A DNA stretch of 64,000 nucleotides from NCBI GenBank assembly GCA_008973525.1, contig WACJ01000501.1:1674001-1738000 (forward strand). The letters run 5' to 3'. This DNA comes from Stenopsyche tienmushanensis. Its lineage: Eukaryota; Arthropoda; Insecta; Trichoptera; Stenopsychidae. This document shows positions 32,571-45,175 of the stretch, piece after piece. The number at the start of each line of letters is the position of its first letter. The first letter of the stretch is position 1. The notes beneath the pieces were generated by a model, which was not told where the DNA came from, did not search any database, and saw only the letters and a list, made by a program, of their open reading frames with translations. The position numbers and the translations under genes are program-made.

Positions 32571-33662
32571 ATGAATTACGAAAAAAGCTATTGCCAAAAA
32601 AAATCACAGGAGTATATGAATATTATTTTGAAGGTTTGTGCCGAACGAAGAGCAAACAAAAGGAAAATCAAAGGATTAGAAAAATGCTGTACGGATGAAT
32701 GGCGTAAACTTTTCCCCATTCCGCCAAAAGACGATTATACTATTGATACGTCTGAACTAAACGAAGACAATATTGTAAAAATAGATCTAACGTATGACAC
32801 AAACGAAAATAAAAAACTAAAACTATCTGATGATATAGAAATGAACGAATCGGAGGATATGAAATCTGCGATTGAAAAGCACGACGATATGATAGTCGAA
32901 GACGACAAGATAGATGATGCGACTGCTGCTGAAATTGATGAAATGACCGAACAGCTTCTTGAGGGCATCCAAGACGACACATTAGAAAAAGATTTTTTCG
33001 AAAAGATCGTACACCATCGTTATTTTTCCAAAATTTGTATTAAGCTGGCCGAACTTGCCACACCAGAAAATGTTCTAAAAATATGCGTATTTTTCTGCAG
33101 CAAAGTAGATGTAAATCTCCCGATATACATAAAAATATTTTTCACCTCGTTTATTCTCGTCCTATTAAGGCGAAATATTCCATCGCGTACAATTGATAAC
33201 GCCCTACTTCAATGCATAAAAATATATCCCTGGGAAGTATCTAAATATGTAGCGCTTCCGTTGATTTATTATTCACGACCAATCAGCTTCTTGACGTTCA
33301 TTGTTTCCAATCTCGACGATAAGTATAAAATATTCATATTGAAGGCGTTCTTGGACAACTGCAATTACGCTGTCGAGGAATGGGTATTTCCGATAATATC
33401 GACGCTTTATAAATCCACACCCTATGTGGAGGAAAATTTCTATTTGTTCGTTCAGTTTTTAGATCATTCTTCGAAACGTTTCTATAATAATATTGCATTC
33501 GGTAAATTATTATACGCCGTTTTACAGACGCCTCGGAATGCGAGTGTGACAATGTTGGGTATGTTGCAGAGAATAATTGCCGAAAATCAGACGTCATTTA
33601 AAACGTCGTGTTTGAACTTTCTGGAAAAATGGAATCTAAGCCCAATGAAAAACAAACTTTAA
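32571..33662 (+). CDS. FANCE: FANCE-like protein (Fanconi anaemia core complex, C-terminal helical domain)
   Basis: 363 codons from ATG 32571 to TAA. The N-terminal third is charged and low in complexity. From about residue 140 the protein is an all-helical repeat rich in Leu/Ile. The last ~60 residues (FYNNIAFGKLLYAVLQTPRN, MLQRIIAENQTSFKTSCLNF) follow the pattern of the FANCE C-terminal domain, in which a conserved KFAKLLLxVL helix is followed by a LxxILxxNKTFLKxS helix. FANCE bridges the core complex to FANCD2 in inter-strand crosslink repair (family knowledge). An acceptor (TTTTTTCAG) ends just 14 bases before the ATG and the frame stays open to it, so a 5' exon is possible. One candidate at 32396-32440 does not splice in frame. 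The assignment rests on pattern, not alignment; another HEAT-like nuclear protein is the alternative. Confidence 0.6.
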   Translation: MNYEKSYCQKKSQEYMNIILKVCAERRANKRKIKGLEKCCTDEWRKLFPIPPKDDYTIDTSELNEDNIVKIDLTYDTNENKKLKLSDDIEMNESEDMKSAIEKHDDMIVEDDKIDDATAAEIDEMTEQLLEGIQDDTLEKDFFEKIVHHRYFSKICIKLAELATPENVLKICVFFCSKVDVNLPIYIKIFFTSFILVLLRRNIPSRTIDNALLQCIKIYPWEVSKYVALPLIYYSRPISFLTFIVSNLDDKYKIFILKAFLDNCNYAVEEWVFPIISTLYKSTPYVEENFYLFVQFLDHSSKRFYNNIAFGKLLYAVLQTPRNASVTMLGMLQRIIAENQTSFKTSCLNFLEKWNLSPMKNKL

Positions 33663-36399
33663 TATTAGATTAACTATAATTATTGTGCCTTTACTTTTGA
33701 CTCTTTCATGACGGGATTTATAAGTAACATCGAGTACTTTAAAAACTATAATATAAAAATAATATTATTTCACATTATGCATATGAGCTGTATTGATGCT
33801 GTTATTTTTTTCATTTGAGGCTCTCTATATAATATTCTTATATATTTAATTTAATGGTTACTGTCTGCATTTTGTAATTTTTTATACCTAATTAAAAAAT
33901 ATGGCTTTGATAACATTTTTATTTCAAATAATTCAATATAAAACTACCCATATGAATTAAATTTACATGCAATTTCAGAAAATAAATCAATTCATATTTA
34001 AAAAATATTAATATTAGTGCGAATATGAAAAGTATTGTTGGATAGACGACATTATGTTATGTGCATAAGGCAGACACATCTCAATGTTTCGTTGAGGTAT
34101 GTTTAGATTTGCCTATGTGGATATTAACCCTATCGGACCGGAAATCGCGAGACAAACGGGTGTCTCGTGCATCGATGGCAAATTTGTGCCAACACGTCTA
34201 AATATTCCCAATATATTCTTAATTTTTTTTATAAAAACTCATACATTTTCATACTTACCATTCAACAAAGACTCTTTTAACCATCATAAAATTTAGGTAT
34301 AATTAACTGAAATCGCTATCGTCGGATAAGCTTTAACTGGAAACAAGAAAAGATATAATTCACGAGAAACCCATGCAGTTATTGATTGAAAAACAATTGC
34401 TTTTAGAAATGCATCATTGCTTAAATTTATTTTAAATCAGATACCACCTGTGATATTGAAAGAATTTGTGAGATACGCATCAAATATTTAGTAGAAAACT
34501 TTGTATCTAAATTATAATAAATAAAAATATGTTATTCTAAAACTATTTTTTTAACATATTAATGTGGAAAACCTTAGGAAAATTCATAACGCAGAATACG
34601 TACATCTAATAAATGGATACGCCACAATAATAGCATATTTTTATAATATCCGTAATCAAATGATCGTGATAAAAAATCATATCATCGATGCGCGTAAAGG
34701 GCAGATGTAGAATAACCTCTGTAAAGAAATTGATATTTAGATAATAGCCGCTTGTAGTTGTCAGCGGCAAAAACAATATGAATTTTGGTTGAACATTTGA
34801 ACCTTGATATCTTTGACAAAGTACAGTTTATTTAATAACAAAAAAAACATTTTTCAATCTGGATATTTTTTACAAATTTTGTAATATCAAAAGATCTAAG
34901 AATGTTGATCTTAGATAAACGACACTGTTTGGTTAGCTTTAATGAAGATCATTTTGATTATGGTTATTGTATAGCTGATTAAACTTTATTGTGTTTTAAT
35001 CAATGTTTGATTAGTATAATTCTATAAAAACGACCATAATACGTTAAAATATGAATTTTAAAATCCAAGGCATTACACTTTTCTCTTTAATAAAAAGTAT
35101 TTGTTAATTCCTCGCATTGAACATGAATTATTTTTTTGGTCAGCTTATTGCGATGTTCGATAATTACATAGATTATAAAACAAAGTTTTTGGATTGATCT
35201 TTGCATCAGAAGTACTTTGTAGAAATGACTCGATCAAATATAATCCAAAGTGCCAAATAAACAATCCAGATATGATTAAAGTAGTTTATTTTTTTATAAA
35301 ATGAAATAGATTTCAATAAAGACAAAATTTTCCAATATGAAGACGTTCTAATATTTATTCCGTAAATGCGTTTCATCTTAATCTATTGACGCACTACACA
35401 TGACGTAATAAACACTATTTGGTATGGTGTCGAGAAATACAAAAGAATAGTCAAGTCAACTAAACAAAGTGCTAGTTTTGAAGTATTGATTTAATGACGT
35501 TATATTACTCAAGAGTTGTTTTCAAAGTCTAAACCTGTTATTTTGTACTTGTTTGTATAAACGCACGCGTTTATCATTCTTTTCATTAATCTCTTTCATA
35601 TAGACAAATCAAATTATCAAAAAATCCTACTGCTTAAAAGGTACAGAATATAAATTATCATACGTAGAGATCCTTCAGCGATTTGTGAAATGTTTTTGTC
35701 TATTTTGTCATCAAATTCACTTTGGAATAATTTAAATAGCATTGTAAATATTAAAAATTAGCAGTATGTACTGTTGTTTGCATTGAATATATGCATTGCG
35801 TTGACGCAACATTGGGAATTTCTTGGTAAAAATATAAAATTATAAATTGTTTTGCATACGAGAACGATCAGGTATGTTGTCCGATTGCAAGGCGTTTATT
35901 TGTCACATCGGCAGTCTGAAAAGCGGACCGATTGGACATACAAACACATGTGGCCACTCCGTCCTCTTTTAGGGTTTTTTCCTATGATCTGTACGATCAT
36001 GGAAGCGACTATAAAGCAACAATAAATTGGATATCCGGGGGGGGGAGGCGGAAGTTAGATACTTGCCACGGGCGCTTCATACCCTTGTTACGGCTCTGGT
36101 AATGAGCCACCCATTTTGACCACCACGAACGCTATTAACCCATTCGCACTTGCTTATCAACATCTTTCACGCAATTGGACCCGTTTTGTCACAGTACACT
36201 TATGAACTTGCCTCGCACATAAAAATTATACATTTACTTTTATGCAATCTTAATCATTATTATAAAATAAAGACTAATTAATGCAATACCTGTGCTGCGA
36301 TTCGGCTCAATATTTGACAGCGAAACCCAAAGATCTTGGCGTCAAGACCTTTTAAGCACTTTTCATTTTAAATTTGAATTGTCTTGTTTGATCACACTT
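33663..36399. other. AT-rich intergenic DNA, no gene confirmed
   Basis: A poly(A) signal for the FANCE-like gene may be AATAAA at 33981-33986. Near 34125 and 36136 are TTAACCC starts resembling piggyBac-type ends, with no partner found. A run of nine G lies at about 36037. The ORF at 34099-34296 has no recognisable domain. Confidence 0.35.
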
Positions 36400-36615
36400 G
36401 TATCGGCTCAAGGCACACCAGTTGCGGAGCACTGATCACAATTCATCCCGCCATTATTAATAATCAATCGTTCATCTTCTATTTCTTCTTCGTCGGTAAA
36501 TTCGTCTACTTCAGGAGGTATGATGGCTGCATCGATGGATTCTAATGCGTCTAATTCATCAACTGTTGATAATAACTTTTTGTAGAATGCAATTTTTACG
36601 GTCTATAATTGAAAA
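36400..36615 (-). mobile_element. piggyBac-like transposase N-terminal fragment
   Basis: The minus-strand frame reads FYKKLLSTVDELDALESID then IIPPEVDEFTDEEEIEDE. The PPEVDE-TDEE segment is typical of the acidic N-terminus of insect piggyBac-like transposases. The frame is open across the fragment; the rest of the enzyme was not found. Confidence 0.6.
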
Positions 36616-38689
36616 ATAGGACAAAGAATGTATTCTAAATAATAGAATATTATAATACAATATACTTAGAAAGCTTTTAGGCTGCAGTTGAGGTCTTTTT
36701 CTCCCCGTCTATGTGCACCTTGCCAAAGCAGAGAATAAGCAATTTCCTCGCTCAAGTTGATCCTCCCAGTTCAGCGTTTTTAATCCGATATGGAAGGCAA
36801 CGAAAGACAGTTATGTTATTGACTGCGAATTGAAATTCGTCGTTAAGGCAGTCTGTGCCTTTTTGTTTTAGTGTGCATTTCACAATGGATGGAAAATCTT
36901 CGTGCCATTCAGGAAAGATACTGTTTGGTGTGCATTTTAGGCAAATGGTATTATCGGGCCGCATTTCTTTGAAGATGGTGCTGGAAATGCTGTTACAAAG
37001 CGATACCAATTAATGTTGAATGATTGCCGCAAATGAATCATTTTGATGTGTCTGATGTCTATTTCCAAGGAGACGGCGTCACATTTAGATGATTATTTAT
37101 ATAGGAATACATTTGATATGTGGGTGAATCAAATATAAATGGGATTTTTGTTCTTGAGCGTCTACAGTTGGTGGGACCTGCGCTTTCAGTATGTTGGGAT
37201 AGCCAGCCTTTCCACACTTTCAACCACTTCGTCAGTACCTTCGTTAGCTGGCAAAAGGTTCTTTCAACTGTTTTCATCGACTGGCTGGGAAAAATGTATA
37301 TGGATTTGATATAAAAAGGGACGTAAAATAAATTACAATGTATATATAGGAGAGTATAGATAATTTTATTTATATAAAAAAACAATGAATACTTGTGTAT
37401 TGTATTAAATGCTTAAAAAAAAATTAAATTATAATTTGTAATACAATATTTGTTATACAGGCCGAATGACTAGTTAGGAATAATCCTTTCAAAGGTACAA
37501 ACTTTGTGTAAAAAAAGTAATACAACATACTTTCGTGAACTAACATTGTGCTCAACAGTAGATTACACAAGCAAGGATATAACAACAGAGCAAACAACAC
37601 TTATATAAATTTAGGCCGCTAGTCACAGCAATTTGAAAATCCACCGATGTACACCGACGCTTTGGTGCTGCATCACAACATACATTTATGCCCGGCGACT
37701 GTACATCAAAAGGCATTATTAATGACGATAATATAACATTTAGTAAACAAGCTAACGCTAGTTTTAGCAAATAATTTAGGTATAAAATTTTACAATGAAG
37801 ATCCTTTCCCTTAATCATCACATTTTAACATAATATCGGACAGGATAAATCAGATTTTGTCTTAAATATCAATTTAAAAAATAGCCTCTGGATAATATCA
37901 ACGATGTTCTTTGGAAATTCAACTATGAAATATACAATGAGTACAATAAACTCAAAATTAAAAATAAATACACATACACAATAGAGTGACATCGATATAA
38001 TCCTAACAATGGTAATCACGCAACGCCGACCACGAAGTAAATATATTAAATAAATATTAAATGCCTCCTTCGCTTTAATTATATATACTTTGGTATATAA
38101 ATGCATTTCAACATCATTAAAATATACATAGACTTCAATTGAAACGCGCAACTCGTTATCATCACGCTTTGCAAGGCGTACAGCAATGCCCAATTAATCT
38201 ATCTACATTTTTTGCCTAATAGCCGTGGGGTTGAAACGTTCAGCTTATCAGCAACCAGCGTAGATCTGATCCACATGTAACGGAAATGATTTAATTGAAA
38301 AAAAAAATGATAACGCCGTGCGTTACGTTTATCTACAAACGGAAGACAATCGAAAACAAAGCTATCAACGAATACAATTTGATCGGTTGCTAATCAGCTT
38401 TGATTCAACGTCAAAAAATAGAATAATTTATATATTTAAATAGGTTTCGTTATGTTTTACGTTAAGAAATGATTAAGATCGCTAATCATTAGTCTTACAG
38501 ACTACGTATTATCATCACGTAATATGTAGCAACAGTATAAAATATGATTAGTGCTCTAGGGTTAATAATCGCAACACACAAATACAGAGTATGATAAGTA
38601 ACGCGTTTATTTTTTTCTGACGGCGAAATGTTAGCTTTAAAACGCACCCTTTAAAAGTTGTCTCCGAGTTATCAGAGAGTCAGGGCGTG
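36616..38689. other. Intergenic DNA with unassigned minus-strand ORFs
   Basis: Minus-strand ORFs at 36752-37009, 37059-37385, 37552-37821 and 37825-38193 (85-122 codons) have no recognisable domain. The first two adjoin the piggyBac fragment and may be further decayed transposon sequence. The last is rich in Ile/Phe/Val and looks like random AT-rich translation. Confidence 0.35.
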
Positions 38690-38960
38690 CGTTCATTGTG
38701 TTTCTATTAATCAACAACGTGCTAAGTCACAGCATCTTCATTGTCGATGATTTCATGGCCAGGATCTGCAATCCATTGGTTGCTATGCTTCCTTTTAGCC
38801 CCGACCTGTCTTGGAAAACATTGGGATACTATTGAAACCATCCAAGGTCATGTTACATCGGCTCTAAATGACATTCCGGAGGTCTTCCAGGCCGGGCAAC
38901 ACCGCCTCTAGAAGTGTATCAATGCAAAAGGATGCAAATACGGACGCATTACTTTTTGAA
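38690..38960 (+). mobile_element. Mariner transposase C-terminal fragment
   Basis: The plus strand reads DFMARICNPLVAMLPFSPDL, then after a frame change HWDTIETIQGHVTSALNDIP and KCINAKGCKYGR. This is the expected order of the third catalytic region and the C-terminal helix region (FQKCFEQWKKRW-KCI type) of mariner transposases. Stops are present. Confidence 0.7.
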
Positions 38961-40659
38961 CGCAATTTCAAAGTGATCACGTACATACACAAAAGCATCA
39001 TGGATTTGCACAAAGAGTAAACAACTAAAACATACATTATTAAGTGCAAAATAACGCCGTCGTCTGGCCATGAAAAGTTAGCGCTTAATTACATACAGAT
39101 TTTATTTTATTACAATATACAAAGAGAATGATTCACCGCTATATTTGCACATTCACGATAATTAATCAGCGGTAATCCAACACGAGAAATACACTGCAGT
39201 GAGCGCCCAAAGGTCTTCAATTGTGTGGATAAATGCTAGCTTATTCACGATGAAAATAAGCTTCGGTATAAAACTATTCGTAAAAGATGATTGTGAAACG
39301 TTCCATCGAGAACTTCATATAAGTCTTATCACAGTACAGTGCACAACAAGATATTTAGCAAAATACGTTTAAAATAATCTCTCTATGATATCATCTTAAA
39401 TTAAACATTTATACACGTTAATAAAGCCTTATTTTATTGTACAAAAATTTGATCACACGGAGTTTCTTGTATATATATTTAACAGTTGTACCAAATCGGC
39501 TCAACGCATTAATGCAATATAAAAACAAATCTATAAATGAATTGCATTTTATCTACATAACGAACGGTAGTTTGTACGTGTCGTCGGCGTTTTATCGTCA
39601 TTTCGTTTATCTATTTAAAGCGCGTCTCTCCTCGTCGAGATGCCAATTTAGCTACCGAAGCTGAAACGCGAGATATATACGAAACGGATAAAACGCCATC
39701 ATTACTATCGACATCATTATTAACTATATAATTTCCAATAAAGTCAGATTTCGCAGACGTTTAAAATATTCACACACGGAGCAATAGCTTAAAAATTAAA
39801 TGACTCGAAAATTTGCTAATATTTAATCTAATAAACAGACTGAATTAGCTAGAATTTTTGTAAAACGTGTTAAACGATCGTCTGATTAGCACCCTTATAT
39901 TCCAAGGCAATTTAGAACGGTACGTGCATCGTCCGCACGATGAAAAATGTATCGGCAGTGCCAAAAATACGCGCCGTTTTAATATTTATGTTCAGATAAG
40001 TTATAATAAAAATAGGGGATATATGTTTTTTTGCTATAAGTATTGAAAACGGTCATTGTTAAATTTATTCCAATAGAAAAACGTAGGAATAAACCCTCAA
40101 TAAAGGGAACGAATAAACTCATATATGACATTTACTACAATTTTTCATCAAAGCAATCGAGTTTACGGCATTTTTGGCTTATCCAATGATGTAACGATAA
40201 TGAACGAGCTGATATTAATTGGCTTGCAGATTTTTAATTATGTACGGCAAATGGATGAGGGGCGAACCGACAGATCCAAGGAAGCTCAGAAGGCTCGAAA
40301 AGAGAAGACCCAAGCTCAAAACTATGCGTAAGAAGAAGAGTTTCTATATGGTGCCAGTATAGCTGATTAACCGCTGGTTAGTTTATACCATTTATTACTG
40401 CCTTAAATTTTTTTTTTCAGTAACTTTTTTGACTTCCCGAAACTAAATCAAAAAGTTATCGACTAATTGTTTAAAATATATATTGTTTATTGTTGGGCCT
40501 TTCACAATTCCTAGTAAACTCTGATGGCGACCTTCTATTGGCAGCAGCTTATAACTTGTATATTTCCCGTGGGAATGAGTAAAAAAAAAATCAGATCTAC
40601 CTGTTAAAAAAATAAATATGAAAAATCTGATGGAAACTGTAATAGATTCAGCGGGAGAA
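38961..40659. other. AT-rich intergenic DNA, no gene confirmed
   Basis: Holds an ORF at 40125-40331 (68 codons) with a Lys/Arg/Glu-rich end. It has no recognisable domain, and I cannot tell whether it is an exon. Confidence 0.35.
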
Positions 40660-40665
40660 TTTATT
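40660..40665 (-). terminator. Poly(A) signal AATAAA for the MOSPD2-like gene
   Basis: Minus-strand AATAAA about 320 bases beyond the stop at 40986. Plausible, but not the only AT-rich hexamer in the interval. Confidence 0.4.
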
Positions 40666-40985
40666 ATTGATTACAGGCGCATATTTTCGGCACTACCGAT
40701 ATATAAGTAAACGTACAAAATGATATTATATACAAACAAAAGTGCCAATTTTAAAAGCAAAACAAATCAGGAATGTAAGAGTGCAAATAGAGAGCTGACA
40801 TCATCAAGAATCTGACTCCGGCAAAATAATCTTTTTATATACATTCAGTCGACGAATCACTGATGACTGATATACAAATATTTAAAGGCGACCAAAACGT
40901 TCGTCAAGAGGATCAATATCGCGAGGGCAAAGATGGCACATTGAAAATATGGCTCCAGATACTCGGGACTGAACGACCCCTCCTG

Positions 40986-42449
40986 CTATGGACCGTTGCA
41001 GAACTCGCCGTATCGCTCCGAAGGCTGGCCGACGTTGCGGAAGAAATACACTATCAAACAGAGCAGCAGTGCCGAAAGCGTCACGTTGACCAACTGTATG
41101 GTCTTCAAGCTTTTCAGCTGCGAGTTTAACGACTCATTGTTCAATTTCAGATTGGAGATGGACTGTGTCAGCATGGAGATCTGTTTGTCGCTGTCCGGGA
41201 CCTGCGCGATTGAATCGCTACCCTTGCCCTTGACGTATTCTATCGCGGAACTTTTTACAAAGTCGGCCGACGAACATCTCAAGCGGTGCTGCTCCAATTT
41301 TAATTTGGACATATTCTTCCATATATCGGATAATTCTTGATTCGTCATCGCTTCCGAAGCGACGGGGGTCGAAACTATGAGAAATTTAATTTTGGATGCC
41401 GTTACGCTTGCCGTGTGACTGTTGGAAATGAGCGATATTTTGACCATTTCGGATTTACCCACGCCGAGCGTGCCGACGCTCGGTACGACTTTTGCTTTTT
41501 CGGGCGCCGTCGTCTTCACTTTGAATGCGATTATACCGTCGTGGGTATTCATTATGGTGAAACCTCCGATCATTTCTTCTCCGTCGTTCTTAAACACGAT
41601 GACGTCGCGCGGTGAAAGGCTCATCATCGTGTGGTTTTGATTGTCGTCTTCGAAGTTCGTCGGGGGGTTTTCGGAACCGGGACTCCCTGCGTCTGCGAAT
41701 GTGACCTTTTTACTGGCGACGTCCGGTATGGAATTGGACGCGTTGAATGAATACGTGTAGTCATCTTCTCCGCCCCAGGATACATGCGCTTGATCGAGCG
41801 GGACGTACTGGCTCAACGTCGACTTGTTGATGAATTTCAATTGCGCCACGGCCTTCGTCGGAAGCAAAGATTTGATAACTTTGAAAGCGGCGTTCAACAC
41901 CCAAGGCATTTCATAGATTAGAATGTAATTTAAAAAATCAGGATAGTACGTTTTGAATAATCCTATTAAATACCTCGTGAAGTCCATGTCCAAATTCGAA
42001 AGTCCAGTGTCTGCCATGTCGAACAAGACTGAGATTCGATCGCAATGCTCGATTCTTTCGAGCCGTTCGAACCAATACACGACACACTTCATCACCTCGT
42101 CGAAGTTCCTCGCGCCTTTGGTGTGCTTTTTACTCTTGAAGACGAAAATAGTGCAACCGTCGACGTCTTTACCTCGAGGATAGAACAGGCCAGCTTTCAA
42201 GTACTCCATGTTGAGATTAGTTTCGTTTATGTCGTTAGTTCCGAAGTTCTTTCTCCAGAGGCAAGTGTCGGCGAGCATCTGGACGGCGACGCTCAGATCT
42301 CCGTCGTTATGATCGATGAACTTCTTCATCCACCAGTCGTCTTTGAGGCGCTCGAGATCGGCCGGGTGCAGGCTGGAAGCGGCAGGATTGCCGGCTTCCA
42401 TCCGCTGCGAAAACAGCGAGCGCAGCTCCTCACACGCAACGTTCGCCAT
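40986..42449 (-). CDS. Mospd2: MOSPD2-like protein: CRAL-TRIO, MSP domain and C-terminal membrane anchor
   Basis: 487 codons from the ATG at 42449 (MANVACEELRSLF). The frame continues 21 codons upstream to an ATG at 42512, but that stretch (KKDAIINIRYCH) looks untranslated and crosses a possible acceptor TGTCACAG. Domains: a CRAL-TRIO lipid-binding fold at about residues 80-235 (FERLERIEHCDRISVLFDMA, YEMPWVLNAAFKVIKSLLP); an MSP/VAP domain at about 280-380 (LSPRDVIVFKND, GFTIMNTHDGIIAFKVKTTA); a coiled-coil-like stretch; and a hydrophobic anchor at about 450-470 (VNVTLSALLLCLIVYFF). MOSPD2 is a tail-anchored ER protein that tethers organelles through FFAT motifs (family knowledge), and the length is close to the family's ~500. 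There is no intron, unlike the ten-exon neighbour, so a retrocopy is possible, but the frame is intact. Confidence 0.88.
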   Translation of the reverse strand: MANVACEELRSLFSQRMEAGNPAASSLHPADLERLKDDWWMKKFIDHNDGDLSVAVQMLADTCLWRKNFGTNDINETNLNMEYLKAGLFYPRGKDVDGCTIFVFKSKKHTKGARNFDEVMKCVVYWFERLERIEHCDRISVLFDMADTGLSNLDMDFTRYLIGLFKTYYPDFLNYILIYEMPWVLNAAFKVIKSLLPTKAVAQLKFINKSTLSQYVPLDQAHVSWGGEDDYTYSFNASNSIPDVASKKVTFADAGSPGSENPPTNFEDDNQNHTMMSLSPRDVIVFKNDGEEMIGGFTIMNTHDGIIAFKVKTTAPEKAKVVPSVGTLGVGKSEMVKISLISNSHTASVTASKIKFLIVSTPVASEAMTNQELSDIWKNMSKLKLEQHRLRCSSADFVKSSAIEYVKGKGSDSIAQVPDSDKQISMLTQSISNLKLNNESLNSQLKSLKTIQLVNVTLSALLLCLIVYFFRNVGQPSERYGEFCNGP

Positions 42450-43049
42450 CCCTGCCCGCCGACTGCTGTGACAATAACGAATATTTATGATTGCATCTTT
42501 TTTTAAGACCAAACAAATTTATTTACGAGCATACTCTACAATATTTATTCGTTCATTTTAAAACGATCAAAAATTCAATCGCTCGTTTTATAATTATTTT
42601 TTTCCTTTATAGACATTTTAAAATTTATACGAATATGTTTTAAATTATTTAATAATAGAAAACATAAATAAAATTAAAACATCGACGACATTTAAAGTGT
42701 TAATATGAATTATTTATTATTGATTCCCACCCTCACTCCCTCCTTTTTTCATTGTAATTTCAAAAAGTTTAATTTAACCCAATTTTAAGAGTTGCTATTT
42801 ATGCGCGATTGACGGGGGAATTTAAATTAATCAATTGGTTTTGCGTTTCAAAAATGGATCTGCTGTTGCTTGACATGTCAAATAATCCGTTACAAGCACG
42901 CATTACTGCAATTATTCACTCCTAATCTTGATCGTTTATAATTTTAGGAAAGAGAAAGGATTTTTCAATGATTTTAAGCTTCTAAAACGTGTCACTCCAA
43001 TATCTGTAACTCTTAATTGTTGAAGGGTTCATAGTTTCATCTAAACCAG

Positions 43050-43115
43050 TGGTTCTTAAACAGGGTCCGTGAAGCCTTTGCAGGATGTCCGCGAAGAAAA
43101 TTTAAAAAATGGTTG
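43050..43115 (+). mobile_element. Solitary hAT-type terminal repeat
   Basis: CAGTGGTTCTTAAACAGGGT begins at 43051, the typical opening of a widespread hAT terminal repeat family. A related end in opposite orientation lies at 58393-58433. No partner end was found nearby. Confidence 0.5.
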
Positions 43116-44364
43116 TGGAATTGAGAAAGATGAAAGAAGAATGCCGAAAGATTTTTATTTTCAATATTTTTTTTCTATGAAACTATTGCATATAATTAAA
43201 CGAATGTTTTTTTTTATCTCAAAGGTATGTTCAAGGAGAAGGAAGAAAAGTATTTTTTGATTATCAAAAATATTAATTTAAAAAATCAAGCGAATAAAAA
43301 GTTTTCTGCTGTCGCAGGTACTTTTAGCTCTCCTGATGATCTGGAACAGAAAATCGAAAAAGTTTATTAATCTATGTGACTATCTATCGTTCGAACCTCC
43401 GCCCTTCTGATAGCTTTTTTTAAAATTCAATTAAGCTATCTAACACATAAAATGTAATGATTGGATTGAATCAATGACAATAAAAAAAACTTAGATTTAC
43501 TCGATTTATTGAGTTTACTTTCATGTATTAGCGTTTGAAATAACAATACACAGACTGTAGATGCAGGTGAATCATAGGTTGAATAAATGTCATCAAATAA
43601 CATTGACCTTTAAAGTTTGCATCCATTAAATGTCACATTATTGCTTTTGATATACCACCCATAAAGAATTAATGGTCAATGAGCCATTCAATCGGACCTA
43701 AAAGAAAAACTAAAAATATTATCCAACACATTTATTCTCTCCGATCAATAGGTTGATATAAATAAATAATAACATTGCAATCATCATTTAAATATTTTAT
43801 TTTTCAGTATGTATATATATATATATATATATATATTTGAACGTTTACATTTTTTGTGACTAGATTTCGAATAAAAAAATTATTAAACTAGCAATAAATA
43901 CTTTCCTTCACCGCTCTGCAAACAGGATATTTTATATTGAGATTTTTGAAATCATGTCGTATAGCAAAGCCGCTTAGGAGAATACTGTTCTCCGCATATT
44001 TGCACACCATTAAATTGATAAACCTTAACAATAAATAAAATTTGACGATGAACATAAATACAAAATTAAACACTTTGAATATGATTTTCGACAAATTTTT
44101 GTCCATCGATCGATCGATCCTGTTGCAGTGTATAAATAAAAATTCGAATGATAAACAAGCATGATAAAAATTCAATTCAAAATACAGATAACGCAATAAA
44201 TATCAATTTGTTATTAATAAGCCTACACCGAATAATTATATTTTATAAGTAAACTTTGCAATACAATGGTCGGGGTGATGAATATTGTTCGGATTTCTCT
44301 CGTATACAATTTAGAAATAAATCCATAAATTATAGTCAAAGAAGAAAATATACAATTCGTAGGA
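43116..44364. other. AT-rich intergenic DNA with an AT microsatellite
   Basis: A (TA)n run at about 43811-43838 and a short (GATC)n at about 44106-44118. No gene is supported. Confidence 0.45.
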
Positions 44365-44700
44365 TATATTAGATGTTCCCATAGGTTGTCGCTTTTTTTT
44401 TATGCATTTAAAATAGTTTTGAAGTTTAGCGTGTCCGTCGGAACGACATCGTGGAGCTGTACGCTTTTTCAATGTTTTACGAAAAAGAAAACAACGGAGG
44501 ATACGAAGAACATCAGCGAGATGGTGCCAGGAAATGCCAACCATTTTATTAATTTTGGTAATTTAAGTATCTTGAAGTGGACCTCCAGGGGGGATGAAGC
44601 AGTGTTGAAATTGAGGAAAATCCGATGCTGATCATCGAAAAAATTCGTTCTATGGAACATTTTTTAAGAGAATTTCAGTTCTTTGGAAGGGTTCTATACT
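44365..44700 (-). repeat. Dispersed repeat with coding-like frame, copy 2
   Basis: Reverse-complement counterpart of 23320-23775. It shares the AAAAAATGTTCCATAGAAC block, a frame with FFDDQ, PLEVHFKI and WLAFPGTISLM, and PMGTSNIS at the far end. Several frame breaks occur between the blocks. Confidence 0.45.
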
Positions 44701-45175
44701 GCTATTTTGAAGGAAGCCTGGCAGTAGAGATGGAATCAGTCCAGCAAGGGAAGATGGATGGTGGAGGGCCCGAAAACACAGAGAAACGATCTACCGCTTG
44801 ACTCAGGTCCTCACTGGACATGGATGTGTGTACCTGAAGCAGATCAGCAAAGCATCCGCGGCATGCCACCACTGATGATACCGAACACACCATCAATGAT
44901 TGTGAGACTTGGACACCACAGAGAAACATGCTGAAACAAGCACTCGGGGTTGCCGAGTTCAACGCTGAGAACATGGTCCACAGTATGATGGTGAGCATGA
45001 AAAACTGGGACCTTTGGCGAGATTTCGTTGAAGAAATCGTGAGCGCCAAAGAAGGCAGTAAGAAAGAGAGACGCAGTGCGGCTCTCTAACACAAGAATAG
45101 AGCCAGCTACGTAAGGCCAGACTACCTGTCCTCCTGAAGCAATGTGATAAACAATACCAGGGGGAAACAAAAGGA
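44701..45175 (+). mobile_element. R1-like LINE 3'-end relic
   Basis: The plus strand reads HATTDDTEHTINDCETWTPQ, then RNMLKQALGVAEFNAENMV, MVSMKNWDLWRDFVEEIV and KKERRS. This matches the CH-C zinc-finger and tail region that follows the TGHG motif in R1/I-type LINE polyproteins. It has stops and a frameshift, and ends near a G-rich run at 45182. Confidence 0.7.

Noticed and set aside
42450..42512. N-terminal extension of the MOSPD2-like protein to the ATG at 42512
   Set aside because: The extra 21 residues do not resemble the family, and an acceptor-like TGTCACAG lies within. The inner ATG fits the usual protein start better.
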